This document shows, one piece after another, positions 34,633 through 43,105 of a stretch of DNA of 64,000 bases. The notes beneath the pieces were generated by a model. That model was not told where the DNA came from. It did not search any database and saw nothing but the letters and a program-made list of their open reading frames with translations. This DNA is from Salinibaculum sp. SYNS191 (GTDB taxonomy: Archaea; Halobacteriota; Halobacteria; Halobacteriales; Haloarculaceae). Position numbers and translations under genes: made by a program. The stretch is taken from assembly GCF_037338445.1 (NCBI RefSeq), contig NZ_CP147838.1:2728001-2792000 (forward strand), read 5' to 3'. Within the stretch, counting starts at the first letter, position 1. Each line of letters opens with the position of its first letter.

Positions 34633-35455
34633 AGATGACGACACCGAACCGGACGATAGCGACGTGACGACTCCCCGCGGCCGACTCGCGGCCGACGGCG
34701 GCAGCGACGACCTCCCGGAGGGCGTCGTATTGCGGGCGACCGACGTGGCGAAGACCTACGACTCGCCGCTGCCGTTCGGGCGGACCGTCGAGGTCCTCGA
34801 CAGCGCGGACCTCGAACTCGGCGCGGGCGAAATCGTCGGCATCGTCGGCGAGAACGGCAGCGGCAAGTCGACGCTGATGAAGGTCCTCGTCGGCGCGCTG
34901 GAGGCCGACGCCGGTCAGGTCGAGCGGTCGGGCGCGGCGGGCTGGTGTCCCCAGGACCCGCTGTTGTACGACCGCCTGACCGTCTCGGAGACGTTCGACC
35001 TCTTCGGCCGCGCCTACGGGATGGACGCCGAGGAGATCGCCGAGGCCCGCGAGCGCCTCGCTGACCGCCTGGACTTCGAGCGCTTCCTCGACTATCGCGT
35101 GGACCACTTGAGCGGCGGCAACCGACAGAAGGTCAACCTCGGCGTCGCCCTGATGCACGACCCCGACGTGCTCCTGCTGGACGAGCCCTACACCGGCTTC
35201 GACTGGGAGACCTACCTCGCGTTCTGGGACCTGACGGAGGAGTTGACCGACCGCGGCACCGCTATCGCCATTATCTCGCACTTCGTCAGCGAGCGCGAAC
35301 GCTTCGACCGCATCTACGAACTCCGCGACGGCCGCCTCCACGAGCAGGATGCGGTCGCGCCCGAGACGCCCGACGATGCCGGCGTGCAGGGCGGCCACGG
35401 CGACAGCCGCACGGACGGCCAGCGGCCGCCGGACGCGGAGGTGACCCCCGAATGA
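34622..35455 (+). CDS. ABC transporter ATP-binding protein
   Basis: 277 aa. Walker A G-E-N-G-S-G-K-S-T near 79-87, signature L-S-G-G-N-R-Q-K-V near 164-172, Walker B V-L-L-L-D-E-P near 184-190, and H-loop histidine in I-I-S-H. An acidic N-terminal extension of about 35 residues and a charged 35-residue C-terminal tail are haloarchaeal additions. It belongs to the ABC-2 type ATPase group that drives drug, lipid or Na+ export. First gene of a three-gene operon; its stop overlaps the next start (ATGA). Confidence 0.9.
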   Translation: MPNIDDDTEPDDSDVTTPRGRLAADGGSDDLPEGVVLRATDVAKTYDSPLPFGRTVEVLDSADLELGAGEIVGIVGENGSGKSTLMKVLVGALEADAGQVERSGAAGWCPQDPLLYDRLTVSETFDLFGRAYGMDAEEIAEARERLADRLDFERFLDYRVDHLSGGNRQKVNLGVALMHDPDVLLLDEPYTGFDWETYLAFWDLTEELTDRGTAIAIISHFVSERERFDRIYELRDGRLHEQDAVAPETPDDAGVQGGHGDSRTDGQRPPDAEVTPE

Positions 35456-36189
35456 GCACCGCCGCGCGGTTGCGGGCCGGCACGAGCGCACACGTCCGCG
35501 AGTTCGTCCGCCGGCCGCTGCACGTCCTCTTTCTGGTCGTGCTCCCGCCGGTCGTCATCGAGGTGTACGGGATGGCGATGGAGACGTTCCCGGACCTGCC
35601 CTTCCTCTCGGCCCCGCCGGCGACGATGGGGCGCATCAACGGGGCGGTCTTCGCCGCCGCCTTCCTCGCTGGCCTCATCGGCCTGTTCCAGGTGCTCAGC
35701 GCCGCACAGGCCGACGAGCGCCTGGGACTGAGCGGCTTCCGGCGGGCCGAACTGTTCTGCTCGCGGCTGGCGGTCGTCGTCTCCGTGAGCGTCCTCGCCA
35801 CCGTCGCGTCCTTCGCCGTCCTCGCGCAGTCGGTGACGGTCGCCGCGCCGCTGGTCGCCGTCGGCGCGCTCCTGCTCGGGAGTCTGCTCTACGGTCTCAT
35901 CGGCATCCTCGTCGGTGCCGTCGCGCCCGGCGAACTGGAGGGGTCGCTCGTGCTGGTCTTCCTCGCAGACTTCGACGACTTCCTCTCCAGCGGACTGGTG
36001 AACGTCGACTCGCCGGTCGTGAACCTCACGCCGCTGCACTTCCCGCACACGCTGTTCACCGACGCCGTCCAGTCCGGAACCGTCGCGGCCGGTGACGTCC
36101 TCGGCGGCCTGGCCTACCTCGGCGTGCTCTCCGTACTCTCGCTGGCCGTCTACGTGCACACGACCGGAACGGGAGGTGTCTGGGCATGA
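35452..36189 (+). CDS. ABC transporter permease, ABC-2 like (first)
   Basis: 245 aa with six transmembrane helices and a cytosolic N-terminus. No substrate-specific motif. Pairs with the second permease to form a heterodimeric membrane unit for the ATPase gene just upstream. Overlaps both neighbours by four bases, implying coupled translation and balanced subunits. Confidence 0.82.
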   Translation: MSTAARLRAGTSAHVREFVRRPLHVLFLVVLPPVVIEVYGMAMETFPDLPFLSAPPATMGRINGAVFAAAFLAGLIGLFQVLSAAQADERLGLSGFRRAELFCSRLAVVVSVSVLATVASFAVLAQSVTVAAPLVAVGALLLGSLLYGLIGILVGAVAPGELEGSLVLVFLADFDDFLSSGLVNVDSPVVNLTPLHFPHTLFTDAVQSGTVAAGDVLGGLAYLGVLSVLSLAVYVHTTGTGGVWA

Positions 36190-36926
36190 GCGGACACCGG
36201 ACCCTGACCGCGCTGGCGATGGGCGTACGCGAGTACCGGCGGATGCCGGTCCTGCTGGCGCTGATGGTCGCCCTGCCCGCTTACATCATCGTCGTCTTCG
36301 CCGCGCTCGTCCCGGACACGACTGTCCCGCTGGCGGTCCCGGGCGAAGGGACGCAGATGGCCTCGATGGTCGAGGTCTACGTCGCCATGTTCACGCCGAT
36401 GGTCGCCGGCCTGGTCGGGGCCATCGCCGGCCTGTTCCTGATGCGGGCGACTCGTGAGGCCGACTCCCGCCTGATCATCGCCGGCTACCGGCCGCGCGAG
36501 GTGCTCGTTGCCCGCACCGGCCTACTCGCGGTCGTCGGCGTCTTCGTCACCGCCGTCGCCGTCGGCGCGACGTTCGTGACGCCGCTGTCGGTCGCCCACT
36601 TCGGCTGGTTCGTCGTCGCGACGCTGCTGGGTGCGCTGGTCTACGGGCTCTTCGGCGTCCTCGCCGGACTGGTCTTCGACCGCCTGGCCGGCGTCTACGT
36701 CGTCCTCTTCGGGTCCATGATCGACATGTTCGTCTTCCAGAACCCGATGGTGGCCGACGAGGCAGCCGTCGCGCCCTACCTGCCCGGCCACGTCCCGCTC
36801 GAACTGGCAATCGACGCCGGCTTCGGCACGGTCGAACTCGGCTCCGTCGCGCTCGGCGTCGCCTACCTCGCCGTTCTCGGCGTCGTCTCGCTGGGGGCCT
36901 TCTACCGCTCGGCGCGACCGGAGTGA
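36186..36926 (+). CDS. ABC transporter permease, ABC-2 like (second)
   Basis: 246 aa with six transmembrane segments. It shares the gene plan of the first permease and weak similarity at corresponding helices (L-Y-G-L-F-G-V-L-A-G against L-Y-G-L-I-G-I-L-V-G), so the two are probably old duplicates. Last gene of the operon. The cargo is unknown; a GbsR-type regulator suggests an osmotic or xenobiotic signal. Confidence 0.82.
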   Translation: MSGHRTLTALAMGVREYRRMPVLLALMVALPAYIIVVFAALVPDTTVPLAVPGEGTQMASMVEVYVAMFTPMVAGLVGAIAGLFLMRATREADSRLIIAGYRPREVLVARTGLLAVVGVFVTAVAVGATFVTPLSVAHFGWFVVATLLGALVYGLFGVLAGLVFDRLAGVYVVLFGSMIDMFVFQNPMVADEAAVAPYLPGHVPLELAIDAGFGTVELGSVALGVAYLAVLGVVSLGAFYRSARPE

Positions 36927-37162
36927 ATCCGCACGCAGTCTGTCGGTTCTGTCTCTTCGCCGTCCCCGTTTCCAGTGCTCGCCGTCCACACTCCCGCTCT
37001 TTTCACACTCTCGCCTGTTCGACCCCTCGCCATGCTAACTCATGTCGCTGTACCTGATATATTCAGCGCGTTTCTCCATCGAAACCGCTTTTTGAATACA
37101 AAATCTTTTCAATACGCTAGTTCGTAGACGGGTACACTACCAGGTGGGACACCGTGCCACAG
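36927..37162. other. AT-rich intergenic region upstream of nadA
   Basis: A pyrimidine-rich first half is followed by an AT-rich promoter zone. Two direct repeats, TTTTgAATAC (37090-37099) and TTTTcAATAC (37105-37114), spaced 15 bp apart, sit about 50-70 bp ahead of nadA. A GTGG/CCAC inverted repeat lies over the 37144-37160 stretch next to the start. These are candidate regulator sites for the NAD operon. No gene is seen. Confidence 0.4.
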
Positions 37163-38284
37163 ATGGAAACAGCGCAGTTCGAAACAGACCTCAGCCTCTT
37201 CAAGTACGACAACTTAGAGCAGTTGCCCCCGGAGTACCGGGACCTCGAAGAGGATGAGCGCACAGCGCGCATCGAGGCCGCACTCGCCGAACTCGGCGAC
37301 GACGTGGTCATCCTCGGCCACAACTACCAGCGCCGGGAAATTGTCGAGCACTCCGACTTCATCGGCGACTCCTACCAGCTCAGCAAGGAGGCCGCCGAGG
37401 CCGACGCCGACTACGTCATCTTCGGCGGGGTGACGTTCATGGCCGAGTCCGCGGACATCATCACCGACGACGACCAGACGGTCATCCTCCCCAGCATGGA
37501 GGCGTCCTGTCCGATGGCAGGCATGGCCGAGGCGCTGCAGGTCGACGCCGCGTGGGCCGAGATTACCGCCGCCACCGATGCGAACATCATCCCCATCACG
37601 TACATGAACAGCTACGCCGACCTGAAGGCCTTCTGCGCCGAGCAGGGCGGGCTGGTCTGTACGTCCTCGAACGCCCACAGGGCCTTCGAGTACGCCTTCG
37701 ACAAGGGGGACAAGGTACTGTTCCTGCCGGACAAACACCTCGGCGAGAACACCGCCCACCGCCTCGGGATGGAGGACGAAATCGTGGAGTGGGACCCGTG
37801 GGACCCCGAGAGCGCCGACCCCGAGACGGCAGTCGAGAACGACATCATCCTCTGGGAGGGGTACTGCCAGGTCCACGAGCGGTTCCGTCCCGAGCACGTC
37901 GAGCAGGTGCGCGACGAGCACCCCGACGCGAACGTCGTCGTCCACCCCGAGTGCCGCCGCGAGGTCGTCGAGATGGCCGACGTCGTCGGGTCCACGTCAA
38001 CCATCACGCAGACCGTCGAGGAGGCCGACCCCGGCGAGACGTGGGCCATCGGCACCGAGATTCACCTCACGAAGCACCTCTCGCGGTGGCACCCCGAGGT
38101 GAACGTCCTGCCGCTGTGTGGCGACGCCTGCATGGACTGCAACGCGATGCGGCAGATCGACCCGAACTACCTGACGTGGGTGCTCGAAGAACTGGTCGAG
38201 GGCCGCGAGCGCAACGTCATCGAGGTCGCGCCGGAGGAGAAGGAACTGGCGCGGGTCGCGCTCGACCGGATGCTCGAAATATGA
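37163..38284 (+). CDS. nadA: Quinolinate synthase
   Basis: 373 aa. The family hallmarks are G-H-N-Y-Q-R near 52-57 and the iron-sulfur cysteines in E-A-S-C-P-M-A, V-H-P-E-C-R and C-G-D-A-C-M-D-C. It condenses iminoaspartate with dihydroxyacetone phosphate to quinolinate using a 4Fe-4S cluster. First gene of nadABC. ATG 37163 is preferred over a GTG three codons upstream. Stop and nadB start overlap (ATGA). Confidence 0.95.
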   Translation: METAQFETDLSLFKYDNLEQLPPEYRDLEEDERTARIEAALAELGDDVVILGHNYQRREIVEHSDFIGDSYQLSKEAAEADADYVIFGGVTFMAESADIITDDDQTVILPSMEASCPMAGMAEALQVDAAWAEITAATDANIIPITYMNSYADLKAFCAEQGGLVCTSSNAHRAFEYAFDKGDKVLFLPDKHLGENTAHRLGMEDEIVEWDPWDPESADPETAVENDIILWEGYCQVHERFRPEHVEQVRDEHPDANVVVHPECRREVVEMADVVGSTSTITQTVEEADPGETWAIGTEIHLTKHLSRWHPEVNVLPLCGDACMDCNAMRQIDPNYLTWVLEELVEGRERNVIEVAPEEKELARVALDRMLEI

Positions 38285-39771
38285 AGCGACAGACCACCGA
38301 CGTCCTCGTCGTCGGCGCGGGCATCGCCGGCCTCGCGGCCGCACTCGAAGCGGACCGCCAGGGCGCGGACGTCGTCGTCGCCACGAAGGCCGAACGGCCC
38401 GACGAGGCGTCGACGTGGTGGGCCCAGGGCGGCATCGCCGTCACCCGCGACGACCCCGAGCAGTTCGCCCGGGACATCCGCGATGCCTCTGCCGGCACCG
38501 CCGATGAGCACGCAGTCGAAACCCTCGTCACGGAGGCCGACGACGCCGTGCAGGACGTCCTCGTCGAGACGCTGGACGTCGAGTTCGACACCAACGGCGA
38601 GGGGTTCGATTACGGCCAGGAGGCCGCCCACGACGAACCGCGCATCCTCCACGTCGACGCCGCGACGGGCAAGCACGTCCACGTCCCGTTCCTGAACTAC
38701 GTCGCCGACGAGACAGACGTCGAGATTCTGGAGGACACGGCCGCGCTGGAACTCGTCCGCCACGAGGGCCGGGTCTACGGCGCGGTGCTCGAATCCGACG
38801 GCGAGTGGGCCCCCACCTTCGCGGGGTCGACCATCCTCGCGACGGGTGGCATCGGCGCGCTGTACCCGCGCTCGACCAACCCCGCCGACGCCACCGGCGA
38901 CGGCATCGCCATGGCCGCACTCGCCGGCGCTGACGTCGCGGACATGGAGTACGTGCAGTTCCACCCGACGGCGTACCACGGCGACGATGGGACGTTCCTC
39001 ATCAGCGAGGCCGTCCGCGGCGAGGGCGCAGTCCTCCGCAACGGAGCGGGCGAGCGGTTCATGCCCGACTACCACGAGGACGCCGAACTAGCGCCGCGTG
39101 ACGTAGTCGCGCGTGCGGTCAAGACCGAACGCGAGGGGACCGGCGAGGTCGTGCTGGACGTCTCCGACATCGACTTCGAGGGGACGTTCCCCGACCTCGC
39201 CGAGAAGTGCCGGGACAACGGCGTCCCGCTCCCCGAGATTCCGGTCGCGCCGGCCGAGCACTTCCTCTGTGGCGGCGTCGACGTGGACGACCGCGGCCGC
39301 GCCTCGCTGGACCGCCTGTGGGCCGTCGGCGAGTGCGCCCGGACGGGTGTCCACGGCGCGAACCGCCTCGCCAGTACCTCGCTGCTGGAGGGGCTGGTCT
39401 GGGGGCTGCGCGCCGGCGAAGATGCTGCCGGCAACGACTCCGAGGAAATCGAGCCGCCGGAACTGCTGGACCGCGACCCGGCGCTGCCGGACAACTTCGC
39501 CCGCGAGAAGTTCCACCGCCTGCGCCGCGTGATGGACGAGCAGGTCGGCATCGAGCGCACGCCGGACGGTCTCGGCCGCGCCCAGGCGGTGCTGCGCCGC
39601 CTGAAGGGCGAGGTCGACGCCTACGTCCGCACGCGCACCTCGCGGTCGCTGTACGAACTCCGCTCGGCCGCGATCGTCTCGCTGCTCGTCGCCCGCGCTG
39701 CCGCCGAGAACGACGAATCGGTCGGCTGCCACTATCTCGTCGACGAGGCCGAGACGCCGGCCGCAGACTGA
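38281..39771 (+). CDS. nadB: L-aspartate oxidase
   Basis: 496 aa. N-terminal FAD motif V-V-G-A-G-I-A-G-L-A-A-A-L-E at about 10-23, substrate region with G-G-I-A, H-P-T and R-G-E-G-A, and a C-terminal helical domain (about 410-496). It oxidises L-aspartate to iminoaspartate for NadA. Translationally coupled to nadA; nadC follows after 2 bases. Confidence 0.95.
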   Translation: MKRQTTDVLVVGAGIAGLAAALEADRQGADVVVATKAERPDEASTWWAQGGIAVTRDDPEQFARDIRDASAGTADEHAVETLVTEADDAVQDVLVETLDVEFDTNGEGFDYGQEAAHDEPRILHVDAATGKHVHVPFLNYVADETDVEILEDTAALELVRHEGRVYGAVLESDGEWAPTFAGSTILATGGIGALYPRSTNPADATGDGIAMAALAGADVADMEYVQFHPTAYHGDDGTFLISEAVRGEGAVLRNGAGERFMPDYHEDAELAPRDVVARAVKTEREGTGEVVLDVSDIDFEGTFPDLAEKCRDNGVPLPEIPVAPAEHFLCGGVDVDDRGRASLDRLWAVGECARTGVHGANRLASTSLLEGLVWGLRAGEDAAGNDSEEIEPPELLDRDPALPDNFAREKFHRLRRVMDEQVGIERTPDGLGRAQAVLRRLKGEVDAYVRTRTSRSLYELRSAAIVSLLVARAAAENDESVGCHYLVDEAETPAAD

Positions 39772-39773
39772 CG

Positions 39774-40580
39774 ATGCTCACCGACTCCCAGATAGAGCAG
39801 TGGCTCGCGGAGGACGTCGGCCACCACGACGTGACCAACCAGGTCCCCGGCGAGACGACGGGTCGCCTCGTCGCCAAGGACGACGGCGTCGCCGCCGGCC
39901 TGGACGCCGCCGTCTCCGTCTTCGAGTACCTCGGCGTCGACGCGACGCCGCTGGTCGACGCTGGCGACCGCATCGCGGCCGGCGACGCAGTGCTGGAGAC
40001 GGCGGGCCCCGCCCGCGAGACGCTGCGCGCCGAGCGCGTGGCGGTCAACGTCGCCGGGCACGCCTCCGGCATCGCCACAAGGACGCGGAATGCTGTCGAC
40101 GCCGCTCGTGAGGTCGACGACGACGTCCGCATCGCCGCCACCCGCAAGACGACGCCAGGCCTGCGTGGCATCGAGAAGCGCGCCGTCGTCGCCGGCGGCG
40201 GTGACACCCACCGGCTGGACCTCTCGCACATGGTCATGGTCAAGGACAACCAGGTCGCGGAGATGGGGCTGGAGGGCGCCATCGCGCACTTCCGCGAGCG
40301 GGTGTCCTTCGCCACGAAAATCGAGGTCGAGGTCGAATCGCCCGAGGACGGAGCACGCGCGGCCGAAGCCGGCGCTGACATCGTCCTCTTCGACAACCTC
40401 TCCCCGGATGCCGTCGAGCGCGGCGTCGACCTGCTCCCCGAGCGGACGCTCGCAGAGGCAAGCGGCGGCATCACCGTCGAGGACGTCCCCGACTACGCCG
40501 CGACGGGCGTGGACGTCGTCTCGATGGGCTCGCTGACCCACTCCGCGCCGGCGCTCGACTACTCCTTCCGGACGGGTTGA
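39774..40580 (+). CDS. nadC: Nicotinate-nucleotide pyrophosphorylase (quinolinate phosphoribosyltransferase)
   Basis: 268 aa. Type II PRTase fold with the conserved R-K-T-T-P-G-L-R, G-G-G-D-x-H-R and V-M-V-K-D-N segments (substrate and PRPP binding) and E-A-S-G-G-I near 223-228. It turns quinolinate and PRPP into nicotinate mononucleotide, CO2 and pyrophosphate. Last gene of the operon. Its stop abuts the hisS stop directly with no gap. Confidence 0.95.
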   Translation: MLTDSQIEQWLAEDVGHHDVTNQVPGETTGRLVAKDDGVAAGLDAAVSVFEYLGVDATPLVDAGDRIAAGDAVLETAGPARETLRAERVAVNVAGHASGIATRTRNAVDAAREVDDDVRIAATRKTTPGLRGIEKRAVVAGGGDTHRLDLSHMVMVKDNQVAEMGLEGAIAHFRERVSFATKIEVEVESPEDGARAAEAGADIVLFDNLSPDAVERGVDLLPERTLAEASGGITVEDVPDYAATGVDVVSMGSLTHSAPALDYSFRTG

Positions 40581-41888
40581 CTACTCGGCGAAGTCCTCGA
40601 AGGTCGGTCGGTCGTGGTCGCCGGGGAAGGCGTCGACGGGCGCGGTCGTCTGGTCGCCGCTGTCCATGTCCTTGACCGTCACCTCGCCGTTCGCGAGGTC
40701 CTGCTCGCCGACGATGACGACCGTCTCCGCGTTGATGGAGTCCGCGTAGTCCAGTTGCGCGCCGAAACTCCGGCCCGAGACGTCGGACTCGACGACGTGG
40801 CCGCGGGCGCGCAGGTCACGTGCGACGCGGGCGGCGACGTCGCGGGTGTCTCCGACCTGGAGGACGTAGTAGTCCGTCGACAGTTCCTCGGCGGGCCAGA
40901 CGCCGGCGCGCTGGCAGAGTAGCGACAGCGTGGCGTAGCCCGGTGCGAACCCGACGGCTGGCGTTGGCTGGCCACCGAAGCCCTCGATGAGGTCGTCGTA
41001 GCGCCCGCCGCCGAAGACAGACCGGGAGACCTCGCCGGTGGAGTCGAAGCACTCGAAGACGACGCCGGTGTAGTAGTCGAGTCCACGGGCGGTCGTCAGC
41101 GAGAGCGTGCAGTACTCCCGGACGCCGAAATCGTTGGCCGCGGCGAGGACGTTCTGGAGGTTCTCGACGGCCGCTTCGACGCGGTCGGTGCCCGCGAACG
41201 CGACGAGTTCGTCGAGGCTGTCCTCGGGCGTGTCGAGCAGCCCGTCGAACTCCATCGCCTGGGCGTGCGTGAGGCCGGCCTCCTCCAGCAGGCGGGCGTA
41301 CTCGTCGTCCTCGACCTTGGCGCGCTTGTCGACGGCGCGAATCGCCGCGCGTGTGTCCACGTCGGCGTCGAACGATTCGAGCAGGCCGCCGAGGATGTCG
41401 CGGTGGGAGACACGGAAGTCGAAGTCCTCGGCGGTCAGGCCGAGGTCGGTCAGGGCGTCGGCGGCGACGGCCAGAACCTCGGCGTCGGCGGTGGGGTCGG
41501 ACGACCCGAAGATGTCGACATTGGTCTGGTAGAACTCCCGGAAGCGGCCCTGCTGTGGTTCCTCGTAGCGCCAGAACGGGCGCGTCGAGACCCACTTGAC
41601 GGGCTTGGAGAGTTCCTGTTGCTTGGCGACGAACATTCGCGCGACGGTCGGGGTGAGTTCCGGCGTCAGCGCCACCTCGCGGCCGCCCTGGTCCTCGAAG
41701 GCGTAGAGTTCCTCGACGATCTCGTCGCCGCTCTTGTCGGCGTACATCTCGACGGCCTCCAGCGCCGGCGTCCCGATCTCCCGGAACCCGTAATTCTTCG
41801 CAGCCCCCTCGACGGTGTCCATCACCTGTCGGCGGGACTGCATCTCGGCGGGGTAGAAGTCGCGAAAACCCTTGATGCGGTCGTACAT
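40581..41888 (-). CDS. hisS: Histidyl-tRNA synthetase
   Basis: 435 aa. Class II motifs: motif 2 around R-P-F-W-R-Y-E-E-P-Q-Q-G-R-F-R-E-F-Y-Q, histidine-binding A-R-G-L-D-Y-Y-T-G, and motif 3 G-G-G-R-Y-D-D-L. The C-terminal anticodon-binding domain covers about 330-435. Start at 41888 begins M-Y-D-R-I-K-G-F-R-D, the usual N-terminus; an upstream extension overlaps the PP-loop gene in another frame and is rejected. Essential cytosolic enzyme. Confidence 0.95.
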   Translation of the reverse strand: MYDRIKGFRDFYPAEMQSRRQVMDTVEGAAKNYGFREIGTPALEAVEMYADKSGDEIVEELYAFEDQGGREVALTPELTPTVARMFVAKQQELSKPVKWVSTRPFWRYEEPQQGRFREFYQTNVDIFGSSDPTADAEVLAVAADALTDLGLTAEDFDFRVSHRDILGGLLESFDADVDTRAAIRAVDKRAKVEDDEYARLLEEAGLTHAQAMEFDGLLDTPEDSLDELVAFAGTDRVEAAVENLQNVLAAANDFGVREYCTLSLTTARGLDYYTGVVFECFDSTGEVSRSVFGGGRYDDLIEGFGGQPTPAVGFAPGYATLSLLCQRAGVWPAEELSTDYYVLQVGDTRDVAARVARDLRARGHVVESDVSGRSFGAQLDYADSINAETVVIVGEQDLANGEVTVKDMDSGDQTTAPVDAFPGDHDRPTFEDFAE

Positions 41889-41940
41889 GTCCCGCCGTTC
41901 GAGCAGCGCGCGCTTGAAAGCTTCTGTCCGCCCTGCGCTC

Positions 41941-42534
41941 TCACTCGCGCAACCCAACGACGCGGGACTGGTCGTGTGCGGGGAAGATGTCGTCGACGCG
42001 CTCCTGGCCGTGTTCGTCGCGGATGAGCGCGCGCAGTTCCGTCTCGTAGTCGCCCTTCGGTATCGCCGCGCTGGGACCGGTCTCGACTTCCAGGTGCTCG
42101 GCGGCCAGCGCGTCGATGGCTCCGCGGCCGATGCCAGATAGCGGCGCGAGGTGGGCCACGTCGAAGCGGTCCTCGACGCTCTGGGCGAGCGGCCGGTCGA
42201 CGGTCGGCACGCGGTCGTCGCGGCGGGTGCCGTCGGCGATGGCGTCGAAATCCAGCGCTGCGGCCCGTTCGAGTGCGTGTTCGTGGACCTGCTGGATGCC
42301 GTTGCGGGGGTAGCCGTCCGCGAGCATCTGTTCGACGGCCGCCGTTGCGACGTCGCTGTCGAGGTCGAGACGCGCGGACGGGAAGTCGACTGCGCTGGCG
42401 GCGTCGCGGGCGTGTTCGTAGTCGTCGGTGACGCCGAACGTACCACAGAGTAGCGTCACGTCGGCCACGCGGTCGAGAAGGAGCGCCGCCAGCGTCGAGT
42501 CCTTGCCGCCGCTGTACAGGAGCCCGACCTCCAT
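41941..42534 (-). CDS. PP-loop ATPase, asparagine-synthase-like (DUF7411-like)
   Basis: 197 aa. The pyrophosphatase loop S-G-G-K-D-S lies at 8-13, followed by the alternating beta/alpha layout of N-type ATP pyrophosphatases. It also has D-G-T-R-R-D-D-R-V-P-T near 103-113. Relatives activate a substrate by adenylation, as in tRNA thiolation or amidation; the target here is unknown. The start overlaps the PDCD5-like gene stop (ATGA), so it belongs to the S19e/PDCD5-linked operon. It has no zinc-binding extension as in TtuA types. Confidence 0.78.
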   Translation of the reverse strand: MEVGLLYSGGKDSTLAALLLDRVADVTLLCGTFGVTDDYEHARDAASAVDFPSARLDLDSDVATAAVEQMLADGYPRNGIQQVHEHALERAAALDFDAIADGTRRDDRVPTVDRPLAQSVEDRFDVAHLAPLSGIGRGAIDALAAEHLEVETGPSAAIPKGDYETELRALIRDEHGQERVDDIFPAHDQSRVVGLRE

Positions 42535-42881
42535 CACCGGCGGCGGATGTCGAAGCTCTTGGAGTCCGGCGTCAGCTCCTGCAGGAGTTCCTTCATCTTG
42601 TCTTCGTCTATCTTCCCCTGGATGCGGCCGCTCTGGGCCAGCGCGACGATTTGCTGCTCTATCTTGTCGCCGTGTTCGGGCTTGGACATCTTGACGGTGT
42701 TGAGGCGTTTGCGCGCCCCGTCGGTGAGGTGCTGGCGGAGGATGGCCTTCTTCTGGGCCTCGGCCTGCTGGCGCTGGGCCTCCATGGCCTCCTCGTCCTG
42801 CTGTCCGGCCTGTTCTTTCAGCTGCTCTCGTTTCTTCTCCCGGAGCTTCTCGAGCTCCTCGTCACTGGGTTCACCACTCAT
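42534..42881 (-). CDS. PDCD5-like DNA-binding protein
   Basis: 115 aa. A charged helical N-terminus ([15 protein letters not shown]) and a three-helix core with [18 protein letters not shown] match the archaeal/eukaryotic PDCD5 family. Archaeal members bind DNA in vitro; the cellular role is not settled. Start at 42881. In many archaea this gene lies next to rps19e, but here 3.4 kb and two genes separate them. Confidence 0.9.
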   Translation of the reverse strand: MSGEPSDEELEKLREKKREQLKEQAGQQDEEAMEAQRQQAEAQKKAILRQHLTDGARKRLNTVKMSKPEHGDKIEQQIVALAQSGRIQGKIDEDKMKELLQELTPDSKSFDIRRR

Positions 42882-43105
42882 ACCCCACTGTTGTCGATTC
42901 GTGGGCAAAATCATTACGGGCGAGGGACGACCAGCGGGAGTGCCTCGATAAGCGAGCGGGGAGCGAAGCGACCCTGACTAGACGAACGCTGTCACTGAGC
43001 CGTCAACTCTCAGATCACGGATAGAAACTCCATTCTGTTTGGACGCGAATAGAAATATAGTTCTAATTACAGTTATCCGTCGAGCGGTCGACGATCAGCA
43101 ATACG
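42882..43105. other. Intergenic region at the insert boundary
   Basis: Contains the promoter side of the PDCD5-like gene, a palindromic run G-C-G-A-G-C-G-G-G-G-A-G-C-G (around 42950-42970), and an A/T-rich stretch at about 43040-43075 that should serve the S9 peptidase gene. The left boundary of the GATC-rich block lies here (first GATC at about 43011). Confidence 0.4.

Noticed and set aside
40581..42446. 621-codon frame for HisRS
   Set aside because: The first part overlaps the PP-loop gene in another frame; HisRS homologues start at MYDRIKGFRD (41888).
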